The position numbers and the translations under genes are program-made. This document shows, piece by piece, positions 7,962 through 15,357 of a stretch of DNA of 60,595 nucleotides (its first letter is position 1; each line of letters opens with the position of its first letter). Below the pieces are notes generated by a model. It saw nothing but the letters and a program-made list of their open reading frames with translations, was not told the origin of the DNA and did no database searches. The stretch is from F1-120-MAGs118 sp013360535 (lineage in GTDB: Bacteria > Planctomycetota > UBA1135 > GCA-002686595), in contig JAPKHC010000025.1 of assembly GCA_026647215.1 (NCBI GenBank), positions 1 through 60,595 of the forward strand, written 5' to 3'.

Positions 7962-8855
7962 TCACCAGGTGTCGGCCGCGATCAGGCGCTCGATCGCCTT
8001 CGCCTCGCCGTCCTTCGGCCAGCACTCGAGCCCGACGTAGCCCTTGTAGCCGAGCTCGCTCACCGCGCGCAGCACGCGCGGCCAGTGAATCTCGCCCGTG
8101 CCCGGTTCCTTGCGGCCCGGCGTGTCGGCGACCTGCACGTACCCGAGCTGATCGAGGCCGTCCTTGAGGCGCCCACACAGGTCGCCCTCGGCGAGCTGCA
8201 TGTGGTAGAGGTCCCAGTTGATCTTGACGTGCGTCGAGTTGACCTCGCGGCAGATGCGCACGGCGGCCTCAGAGCCGTACAGGCAGTGGCCGGGGTGGTC
8301 GACGCGCCCGTTCATCGGCTCGAGAATCAGCATGACGTCGTGCTCTTCCGCGATCGGCGCGAGCAGCTTGAGCCCCGTCGTGACGTGCGCGTGCATCTGC
8401 TCCGTCGTCATGCCCTTCTGGTTGTTGCCCGCGACGATGGTCATCATCGGCGCGCCGATGCGCTTCGCGGCCTTGCAGGCCTCGCGCACCTCCTCGACGG
8501 CCTTCGCGTGGTTGTCGGGATTGCAGAGCCCGGGCTCGAAACCCCAAGCCGTGAACTGCGCGAACTTCACGCCCTTTTCCTTCGCAAGCCTCTCCAGCGC
8601 CGCGAGGTCCTTGTTGCGCCACGGCCAGAACTCGACTCCGTCGAAGCCGTGCGCGAGCGCCTGCTCGACGCGCTTCTCGAACGGGAGGCCGCTCCACCAG
8701 ATCTCGCCGTTGACGGCGAAGCGCGTCTTCAGCTTGCGCACGCGTTCGGCGAGCGAAGCGGTCGCGTCGGTGTCCTGCGGGCTCGCGCGCAGCCGCGGAG
8801 CGGCGCACAACGCGGCGGAGGCGGCGAGCAGCGAGCGGCGATCGAGCGAAATCAT
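7962..8855 (-). CDS. Secreted hydroxypyruvate isomerase-like TIM-barrel protein
   Basis: 297 residues. N-terminal MISLDRRSLLAASAALCAAP is a Tat-like signal with twin Arg. The mature part is an AP_endonuc_2/Hyi TIM barrel: FAVNGEIWW, GFDGVEFWPWRNKD, PMMTIVAGNNQ, MLILEPMNGRVDHPGH (metal ligands Glu/Asp/His), STHVKINWDLYHMQ, YVQVADTPGRKEPGTGEIHW and GYVGLECWPK. It would isomerise a small sugar or keto acid in the periplasm. It is the third gene of a minus-strand set, starting 15 bases after the dehydrogenase stop; the first gene of the set is a second TIM-barrel isomerase, and all three proteins carry export signals. Confidence 0.9.
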   Translation of the reverse strand: MISLDRRSLLAASAALCAAPRLRASPQDTDATASLAERVRKLKTRFAVNGEIWWSGLPFEKRVEQALAHGFDGVEFWPWRNKDLAALERLAKEKGVKFAQFTAWGFEPGLCNPDNHAKAVEEVREACKAAKRIGAPMMTIVAGNNQKGMTTEQMHAHVTTGLKLLAPIAEEHDVMLILEPMNGRVDHPGHCLYGSEAAVRICREVNSTHVKINWDLYHMQLAEGDLCGRLKDGLDQLGYVQVADTPGRKEPGTGEIHWPRVLRAVSELGYKGYVGLECWPKDGEAKAIERLIAADTW

Positions 8856-8870
8856 CGGAAAAACTCCGGC

Positions 8871-11800
8871 TCAGAGGTTGGCGAGGTATTCGATCAGGTC
8901 GCGCATCTCGCGACGGGAGAGGGACTTCGAGACGTCCTGCGGCATCGCCGACAGGTCGGGACGGCGGCTCTCGACGTCGCTGGCGGCGACCTCGACGAGC
9001 TCGTCCTTGGGCGTGCGCACGACGATCGTCTCGCGATCCTCGCGCACGACGATGCCGGCGACGTTGGTGCCGCTCTCGAGGAACAGGATCGTGCCCTGAT
9101 ACCCGTCGGCGATGCGGCGGTTGGGATCACAGATCGACGCGAGCAGGTCCGCGCGCGACAGGCGCTTGCCGACGCCGACGAGGTCGGGCCCGACCTGTCC
9201 CCCTTCGCCCCATTCGATCTTGTGGCAGCGCAGGCACTCGGTTTCGGCCTTGCCGCGCAGGATTTCCTTGCCGCGCGCCTTGTCGCCGCCGTACAGCGAG
9301 TCGGCGAACAGCGCGAGCGCCGTGTCGATCTCACGCAGCGCACGCAGCGAAGCGAGCGAGGTCACGACGGCCGCGTCTTGACGCGCTTCGGCGAGTTCGA
9401 CGAGGTCGAGCGCGACCTCGCGCGGCACGAGGCCGGCCGCGTGGCGGCGCAGCTCGCTCGCGACGAGCGTGTCGACACGCGTGTCGGCGAGATCGGCGAA
9501 CAACGAGTAGGCGACGCGCCGTTCGTCGACCGAGCCGTGCAGCGCGGCCTCTTCGAGCAGCGGGAAAGCCTTGGCGGGCTCGACACCGGCGATGGCGCGC
9601 AGCGCGGCGGCGCGTACGGCGCTCTCGGGATCCTTCACGAGCTTCGCGAGCGCGGGCTCGAGCTCCGCCGACGCCACCTTCTTCGCCGCACGCACCGCAG
9701 CGGCGCGCACGTTCTTGTCGGCAGCACTGTCGTTCGCGAGCTGGAGCAGCGTCTCGCCGACCGAACGGCAGTCGCTCGTCTCCACGAGCTCGATCCACGC
9801 GTCCACGACACGCACCGGCGCCTTGGCGATGTCCTTGTCGGCCAGTTGTTTCGCGAGCGCCGCAAGTCTGGCGCCGTCGCGCGCACCGAGCGGCCACCAC
9901 TCGCCGGTCACGGCGTCGCGACCTTGCGGCGTGGTCCACTTCGAGAGCAACTCGAGGGCTTCCCAGCGGTGCAGTTCGTCCGCATCCTCGCGAGTCGCGA
10001 ACTTCGCGAGCCACTCGGCATTCTCCGACTGTCCGAGCCGGAAGTTCGCGTTCAGCACGCGCCGCACGAGCGCCGTGCCCGCGAGATCCTCGCGCCCCAC
10101 GAGCCTCGCGAGCGCCGGCATCGCCTCGGTGATCTGCTCGTCGTAGATCCCGCGCGCCGCTTCGGTCACCACGCGCGGGTCCGCGTCCCCGAGAAACTGC
10201 GAGACGCTTTCCCGCTTCTGGCGACGCAGCGCCACGACGGCGCCGACGCGCACGTTCGTGGACTCATGCTGGGCGAGGTTCAGAATCTGCTCCTCGGTCG
10301 CGCAGCTCGCCAGCGCGTGGATCGCCGTCGACCGCAGCGCGAGATCGCTCTCGCCTGCGCGCTCCAGAATGGCCGCCATCGGCAGGGCGGTTCCCGGGCC
10401 GAAGCGAGCCCCCGCGCGGACGCAGGCGACCAGCGCATGCCGCTGCACAGCGGGATGTTCATCCGCCAGCCTCGCCACGATGGCTTCGAGCGACTTCCAC
10501 CCCTCGTGGGCACCCAGCGCGCGCACGGCTTGGGCGCGCAGCAGCGGGTCCTCACTCAGGTCTTCGCTCAGGCGCGTGAGCGCGAGACGACCGGGCTCCT
10601 CGAAGCCGGCTTGCGCGAGCCCCCACACGGCGTGAACGCGCGCGAACGGCGTCGCCGTCGGATCCTCGACGAGCCGGGCGAGCACCTGCTTCTTGCCGCG
10701 CGCGACCAGTTCGAACTGCGCGAGAAAGCGCACGCGCGAGTCGCTGCTCACGAGCCAGCTGCGCACCTCGCCGTCGGTCATCTTCGACCAATCGGCCGCG
10801 AGCAGCCTCGCGGTGGTCGCCGCTTCGGCGTGCGCGACGTTCGGCTCGAGCCGGTACAAACGCCCCTTGCCGGTCTTGTTCCAACCTTCGACCCAGTCCG
10901 AGAGCCACAGCGCGCCGTCGGGCCCGAAGTCGCAGTCAGTGACGAGCGTGCCCCACAGGAACTTCTCGAACTTGTCGAGCTCGAAGCCCGCGCCTTTGGG
11001 CTTCACCGTGAACGTGTGGATGCCGGAGTAGCTCGCGTCGCCGCGGAAATCGCAGATGAAGAACGTGTTCGCGTGCGCACCACCGAGAGCCGTGCCTGGG
11101 TTGTACGTGAGGCCACTCGGCCCGTCGCAGATGTTCGCGAGCGGCGGCACGATGTACGCGGCTTGCCCATCGAAGTGCGGCTTCCACAGGCCCTCGTCGT
11201 TCCACGGGCCGCGCAGGTTGGGCTCGGTGATCCACTGGTAAGCCTGCCGCCAGCCGGCGTCCATGCCTTCGACGACGTGCACGAGCCGCGCCTTGTCGCC
11301 GCCGTCGGAGTTGTTGTCGACGGTCCACAGCTCGCCGTACTCGTCGAACACGAGCTCCTGCGGATTGCGCAGGCCCGTCGCGAAGATCTCGAGCTTCGAG
11401 CCGTCGAGGTTGCAGCGCAGCACCGCTCCGTTGAACTCGTTGCGCAGCCGCGAGCCATCGGGCTGCGGCACGTTGAGCCCACGATCGCCGCACGAGAAGT
11501 ACAGCTTCCCATCGGGCCCGATCCGCAACCCGTGCAGGTCGTGGCCGATGAGCGCAAAACGCACGCCGTAACCCGAGCTCAGGATGCGCTTGGCTTCCGC
11601 GATGTGGTCGCCATCGGCGTCGGAAAGCTCCCACAGGCTCGGCATGCAGGCCGCGTAGACCTTGCCCTTGTGCTCGAGCACGCCCGCGATGATCCCGTCC
11701 GCCGTGGTGCCGAAATTGTCGGCAAAAACCGTGCTCGCGTCCGCGACGCCGTCGCCGTCGGTGTCACCGACCCACTTCACGCGCTCGCGATCCTTCGTGT

Positions 11801-12179
11801 AGGCGCTCTCGAATTTTTCGCCGAGGTGTTTCGCGAGGTACGCGACCCGATCCTCGACCGTGCGGCAGGCGAGGTCGTCGTCGAGCCAGTCCATGTGGTC
11901 GCGGATGTCGTCGACGCCGCTCTTGATGCGGTACGTCTCGGCGACGTAGACCTCGCCCTTGTTCGACACGTACATCGCGACCGGGTTCGCGAGCAACGGC
12001 TCCGCGGCCCACAGCTTCACCTGGAAGCCGTCCGGCGCCTTCATGCGCGCGATCGCGTCCGCCGCCTCGCCGGAGGCCGGCGCGACGTACGGCTTGTACT
12101 CGCCGTGCTGCGCGGTCACGCCCGACGCGAGCAGTGCCGGCGCGAACAGATACACCGCGGCGAGCTGCGTGCGACTCAC
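8871..12179 (-). CDS. PVC-type membrane-bound dehydrogenase, HEAT repeats, cytochrome c domain
   Basis: 1102 residues with a signal peptide (1-24). Residues about 35-420 form the glucose/sorbosone-dehydrogenase-like propeller of the PVC putative membrane-bound dehydrogenase family (KLWAAEPLLANPVAM, FALIGHDLHGLRIGPDGKLYFSCGDRG, GLRNPQELVFDEYGELWTVDNNSDGGD). About 450-890 are HEAT-like helical repeats. The C-terminus has a heme c site CLRCH at 982-986 and GPDLVGVGKRLSRADLL, as in the family's heme-binding region. It probably oxidises a sugar in the periplasm and passes electrons to heme. The start is GTG at 12179, overlapping the upstream gene's stop by GTGA, which implies translational coupling. 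Confidence 0.93.
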   Translation of the reverse strand: MSRTQLAAVYLFAPALLASGVTAQHGEYKPYVAPASGEAADAIARMKAPDGFQVKLWAAEPLLANPVAMYVSNKGEVYVAETYRIKSGVDDIRDHMDWLDDDLACRTVEDRVAYLAKHLGEKFESAYTKDRERVKWVGDTDGDGVADASTVFADNFGTTADGIIAGVLEHKGKVYAACMPSLWELSDADGDHIAEAKRILSSGYGVRFALIGHDLHGLRIGPDGKLYFSCGDRGLNVPQPDGSRLRNEFNGAVLRCNLDGSKLEIFATGLRNPQELVFDEYGELWTVDNNSDGGDKARLVHVVEGMDAGWRQAYQWITEPNLRGPWNDEGLWKPHFDGQAAYIVPPLANICDGPSGLTYNPGTALGGAHANTFFICDFRGDASYSGIHTFTVKPKGAGFELDKFEKFLWGTLVTDCDFGPDGALWLSDWVEGWNKTGKGRLYRLEPNVAHAEAATTARLLAADWSKMTDGEVRSWLVSSDSRVRFLAQFELVARGKKQVLARLVEDPTATPFARVHAVWGLAQAGFEEPGRLALTRLSEDLSEDPLLRAQAVRALGAHEGWKSLEAIVARLADEHPAVQRHALVACVRAGARFGPGTALPMAAILERAGESDLALRSTAIHALASCATEEQILNLAQHESTNVRVGAVVALRRQKRESVSQFLGDADPRVVTEAARGIYDEQITEAMPALARLVGREDLAGTALVRRVLNANFRLGQSENAEWLAKFATREDADELHRWEALELLSKWTTPQGRDAVTGEWWPLGARDGARLAALAKQLADKDIAKAPVRVVDAWIELVETSDCRSVGETLLQLANDSAADKNVRAAAVRAAKKVASAELEPALAKLVKDPESAVRAAALRAIAGVEPAKAFPLLEEAALHGSVDERRVAYSLFADLADTRVDTLVASELRRHAAGLVPREVALDLVELAEARQDAAVVTSLASLRALREIDTALALFADSLYGGDKARGKEILRGKAETECLRCHKIEWGEGGQVGPDLVGVGKRLSRADLLASICDPNRRIADGYQGTILFLESGTNVAGIVVREDRETIVVRTPKDELVEVAASDVESRRPDLSAMPQDVSKSLSRREMRDLIEYLANL

Positions 12180-13081
12180 GCCGTCAGCTCGGCCTGGATC
12201 CGCTCGAGCAGCGCCTTCGTCAGGCGAATTCCCTCGGCCTCCTCGTGCTTCGAACCCTCGTATTCGATGCCGACGAAGCCGTCGTACCCGGCCGCCTTCA
12301 CGATGCGCATCATCCGGTGGTAGTCGGTGTGCACCTCTTCGCCGCGCGCGTCGAACTCGTGGCTCTTCGCGCTGACCGCCTTGGCGAACGGCATCAGCTC
12401 CTCGACACCCTTGTAGCGGTCGTAGCTCTCGCCGTTGCCGATGTTGAAGTTGCCGAAGTCCGGCAGCGTGCCGACGCGCGGATGGTTGGCGATCCTCATC
12501 ACGCCCGCGAGCCAGTCGCCCTTCGACGAGCTACCGCCGTGGTTCTCGACGATCACGTTGAGGCCGGTCGTGTCGGCGTGGCGCGCGAGCTGCACGAGCG
12601 AATCCGCCGCGCGCTTCTGCTTCTCCACCTCGTCACCGCCGCCGCCCGCGTTGACGCGGATCGAGTGGCAGCCCAGATACGCGGCGCAATCGAGCCAGCG
12701 GTGGTGGTTTTGAACCGCCTTCTGGCGCTCGGTCGCGTTCTCGTGCGCGAGCTCGCCCTCGCCGTCGACCATGATCAGGAGGCTGCGCACGCCTTCGCCG
12801 TCGCAGCGCGTGAGCAGCTCGTCGAGGTACGCCTTGTCGCGCGCCTTGTCCTTGAAGAACGAGTTGACGTACTCGATGCCCTCGATGCCGAACTCGCGCG
12901 CGACGCGCGGGAAGTCGAGGTTGGTCATCGCGCCCGACCCGAGCGTGCGGTGCAGCGACCATTCCGCCAGCGAGATCCGGTACGGCAGCCCGCGCTTGGT
13001 CGGCAGCGACTGGCATCCGAGGGCGGCGAGTCCGGCGAGGCTGGCGGTCGAGACGAGGAAGTCGCGGCGGTTGGCGTGCAT
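12176..13081 (-). CDS. Tat-exported sugar phosphate isomerase/epimerase family protein
   Basis: 301 residues from ATG 13081, preceded by AAGGAG at good spacing. MHANRRDFLVSTASLAGLAALGC is a Tat signal that also reads as a lipobox (ALGC). TIM-barrel AP_endonuc_2 fold: ISLAEWSLHR, IEGIEYVNSFFKDKA, LLIMVDGEGELA, SIRVNAGGGGDEV, NVIVENHGGSSSK (metal Glu), TLPDFGNFNIG, SAKSHEFD and FVGIEYEG. First gene of a three-gene set with the dehydrogenase (4-base overlap) and a second isomerase. Together these look like a periplasmic sugar oxidation and isomerisation unit, common in planctomycetes. The substrate is unknown. Confidence 0.9.
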   Translation of the reverse strand: MHANRRDFLVSTASLAGLAALGCQSLPTKRGLPYRISLAEWSLHRTLGSGAMTNLDFPRVAREFGIEGIEYVNSFFKDKARDKAYLDELLTRCDGEGVRSLLIMVDGEGELAHENATERQKAVQNHHRWLDCAAYLGCHSIRVNAGGGGDEVEKQKRAADSLVQLARHADTTGLNVIVENHGGSSSKGDWLAGVMRIANHPRVGTLPDFGNFNIGNGESYDRYKGVEELMPFAKAVSAKSHEFDARGEEVHTDYHRMMRIVKAAGYDGFVGIEYEGSKHEEAEGIRLTKALLERIQAELTA

Positions 13082-13158
13082 GGCGCTCCTTGGGGGGCTT
13101 GAGGGGCCCCTTGGATACCAGCCGCGGAGGAAACGTGAAAGCCCTTTGGCCGGCGCGA

Positions 13159-13818
13159 TCAGCGCAGCTCGCTCAGGTTCTTCAGTTCCTCGAGCGACTG
13201 CTCGAGCAGCGTCTCGTGCAGGTGCTCCGCCACGTCGACGAGCGTGATGGCATAGAAGCGCGCGAGCGGTGTCGCCCCCAGGTCGACCGATTCGCTCCAC
13301 GTCACGCGGCAGCCCTGCTCCGTCGGTTCGAGGCGGATCGTGCCGGGCACGCGGAAGTCCTCGTCGAAGCCGCCGATTTCCAAGTTGTTCGATTGACTCA
13401 CGCTGTCACCGCCGTCGGACATCGACAGCCGCAGGCTCCCGTAGTGCCAGCTCGTGTACTCGAGGCCCTGCGAACTCGCCGCGTCGATCTCGAGCTTGCC
13501 GAGCGTCAGCGGAGTGTCCGTACCGCTGCCCAGTTCCTTCCAGAGCACCGTCGCGCCGGCCCCACGCTCCGCTCCGCCGAACTCGCATTCCACGTACTCG
13601 GATCCGTCGCGTTCGAATCGGCTCCATTCGCTCCAGCGCCGCAGGTCCTCGAGCAGCGGGAGCACCTCTTCCGGCGTCGCAGCGATCTCGATCGACGCTT
13701 CGGCAGTCCAGTTGGTCGGCTTGTTCTTCGCCCAGCGCCACACGAGCAGCAACACGATGCCCGCCAGCAGCGCGAGCACGACACAACCACCGCAACACCA
13801 CTTCAGGAACTTCGCCAT
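13159..13818 (-). CDS. Membrane-anchored SRPBCC (polyketide cyclase-like) protein
   Basis: 219 residues from ATG 13818, which has AAGGAG upstream; a further ATG 10 codons earlier is less likely. One transmembrane helix (about 9-28, CGGCVVLALLAGIVLLLVWR). The rest follows the helix-grip SRPBCC pattern: AEASIEIAATPEEVLPLLEDLRRWSEW, GAGATVLWKELG, GTIRLEPTEQGCRVTWSESVDLG and a long C-terminal helix. The family binds hydrophobic ligands; none can be assigned here. It follows the BtuF-like gene by 31 bases on the same strand. Confidence 0.85.
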   Translation of the reverse strand: MAKFLKWCCGGCVVLALLAGIVLLLVWRWAKNKPTNWTAEASIEIAATPEEVLPLLEDLRRWSEWSRFERDGSEYVECEFGGAERGAGATVLWKELGSGTDTPLTLGKLEIDAASSQGLEYTSWHYGSLRLSMSDGGDSVSQSNNLEIGGFDEDFRVPGTIRLEPTEQGCRVTWSESVDLGATPLARFYAITLVDVAEHLHETLLEQSLEELKNLSELR

Positions 13819-13849
13819 CCGCAACTCCTTCGGTTTCCGGCGCGCCACG

Positions 13850-14605
13850 TTAGCGGCGCGCGGACCGCAACAAACCCTCGGCGTAGTCGATCCCGTCCGG
13901 CGTCCGCGAGCCGTGCCACGACAGGTACTCGCCGTCGGCGATCACGAAACGCTCGCGCTGCAAGCCGGTCGCGGCGCTGAGCTCGTCGGCGTGCTCGGGC
14001 TTGAACGAAAACGGCTCGGTGCACAGGAAAACACGCTGCGGAGCGGCTTTCGCGAGCTCCTCGAGCGTGATCTCGGGGTAACGCTGCTCGCGCGCGCCAA
14101 ACACGTTGCGCCCGCCAGCCAACGCGAGCAGCGCGTCGACGAACGTGTCGCGGTTGACGCTCATCCACGGCTTGCGCCAGATCAGGTACGCCCACGTGAC
14201 CTCGGGCAGCCCACGCGCCGCGGTTCGCACGCGCTCGGCCCGCGCCTCGATGTCGCGCGCGATGCGTTCGGCCTCCGCGCCGCGCTCGAGCGCCGCACCG
14301 ATCGACCGCACCATCTCCGCCGTGCCCGCGGTGTCCTTGGGAAACGTCGAATGCACGCGGATTCCCGCCGCTTCGAGCGCTTGCGCGTCCTCGATGCGGT
14401 TCTCCTCCTCGTTCATCAGCACCCAGTCCGGCGCGAGCTCGACGATGCGCGCCACACGCGGGTTCTTCGTGCCGCCAACCTTCTCGACCTTGCCGACGCG
14501 GTCCGCGGGATGCACGCACCACTCGGTGAGGCCGACGAGCTCGTCGCCGGCGCCGAGGTCGAACGCGAGCTCGGTCAAGCTCGGACAGAGCGAGACGATC
14601 CGCAC
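13850..14605 (-). CDS. Helical-backbone metal receptor protein, BtuF-like
   Basis: 251 residues, no signal peptide. MRIVSLCPSLTELAFDLGAGDELVGLTEWCVHP and VEKVGGTKNPRVARIVELAPDWVLMNEEENR match the cobalamin/iron-siderophore periplasmic binding fold (two small lobes joined by one long helix, here about 105-135). Soluble cytoplasmic homologues without an export signal are known and often called cobalamin-binding proteins. No permease or ATPase gene lies nearby, so it does not sit in a transport operon. It starts 4 bases after the stop of the DUF2959 gene, so the two are probably co-transcribed. Confidence 0.85.
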   Translation of the reverse strand: MRIVSLCPSLTELAFDLGAGDELVGLTEWCVHPADRVGKVEKVGGTKNPRVARIVELAPDWVLMNEEENRIEDAQALEAAGIRVHSTFPKDTAGTAEMVRSIGAALERGAEAERIARDIEARAERVRTAARGLPEVTWAYLIWRKPWMSVNRDTFVDALLALAGGRNVFGAREQRYPEITLEELAKAAPQRVFLCTEPFSFKPEHADELSAATGLQRERFVIADGEYLSWHGSRTPDGIDYAEGLLRSARR

Positions 14606-14609
14606 GCGC

Positions 14610-15263
14610 TCACTCCTTCGCGCTGTCCATCTGCTCGATGAACTCGTTCGCTTCCTTGATGGACTTCTCCATGTCGAACACCAGCGCCGCGACCGAGTCC
14701 TCGATCGTGTCGAGCTCGCCCTTGAGCGACGCGATCGCCTGCGCGTTGAGGTTGTGCTTGAGGAACAGCACGTGGTCCTTGAAGGCCGCCAGCACCGGCT
14801 TCATCTTCGCCTCGGCCTTGCGCATCGCCGCCACGAGCTCCTCCGAGCGGTCGCGCGTGTCCGTGAGCAGCTTCTTCGAGCGCGAGCGGTAGTCGGCGTT
14901 CTGCATCTGCGCGATCTCCTCGTCCCACTCCTCGAACAGGTCGCCCGCGACCTTCTCGATCGAGTCGATGCGCTCCTTCACTTCCTTGGCCTTGTCCGCG
15001 CTCGCTTCGTACTTGTCGTTGAGCCGCTCGTAGGCCTTGCCCAGTTCCTTGCCCTGGAAGCCCGTCACCGCCTGGAACGCCTCGAGCGCCGACTTGAACT
15101 CCTCCTTGGCCTCGCTCTGCGCATCCCGCGCCTCCTCGACGCGGTCGACGAGGATGTCGCGCTTGTGCACGCCGAACTGCTCCATCGTCGAGTAGTACAT
15201 CGAGCGGCACGAGCCGAGGAAGCTGGCGAGGACGACGAACGCGACGACGTGCAGGGTGCGCAT
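14610..15263 (-). CDS. DUF2959 family lipoprotein, coiled coil
   Basis: 217 residues from ATG 15263, selected because GGAG lies 6 bases upstream; an ATG at 15275 is the alternative. Signal peptide ends at ASFLGSC (Cys19). The mature N-terminus YYSTMEQFGVHKRDILVDRVEEARDAQ is the DUF2959 signature, and nearly all the rest is charged, heptad-rich helix (about 50-210), predicted coiled coil. Function of the family is unknown; a periplasmic envelope role is likely from the lipid anchor. Confidence 0.88.
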   Translation of the reverse strand: MRTLHVVAFVVLASFLGSCRSMYYSTMEQFGVHKRDILVDRVEEARDAQSEAKEEFKSALEAFQAVTGFQGKELGKAYERLNDKYEASADKAKEVKERIDSIEKVAGDLFEEWDEEIAQMQNADYRSRSKKLLTDTRDRSEELVAAMRKAEAKMKPVLAAFKDHVLFLKHNLNAQAIASLKGELDTIEDSVAALVFDMEKSIKEANEFIEQMDSAKE

Positions 15264-15357
15264 GCGGTACTCCATGGGCCCGCAGGATAGGCAGCGCGCC
15301 GCGAGCTTGCGACTCCCGCCGCCGCACGCAGCCACCCGCGCTGGCGTCACGGCGCCG

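Noticed and set aside
8085..12323. 1412-residue plus-strand frame
   Set aside because: Antisense shadow of the dehydrogenase and isomerase genes; Arg/Val/Leu/His-rich and without motifs.
13784..13810. Metal-binding role for the Cys-rich start of the SRPBCC protein (LKWCCGGC)
   Set aside because: It lies at the edge of the transmembrane helix and lacks further ligands; palmitoyl-like or structural use is as likely.
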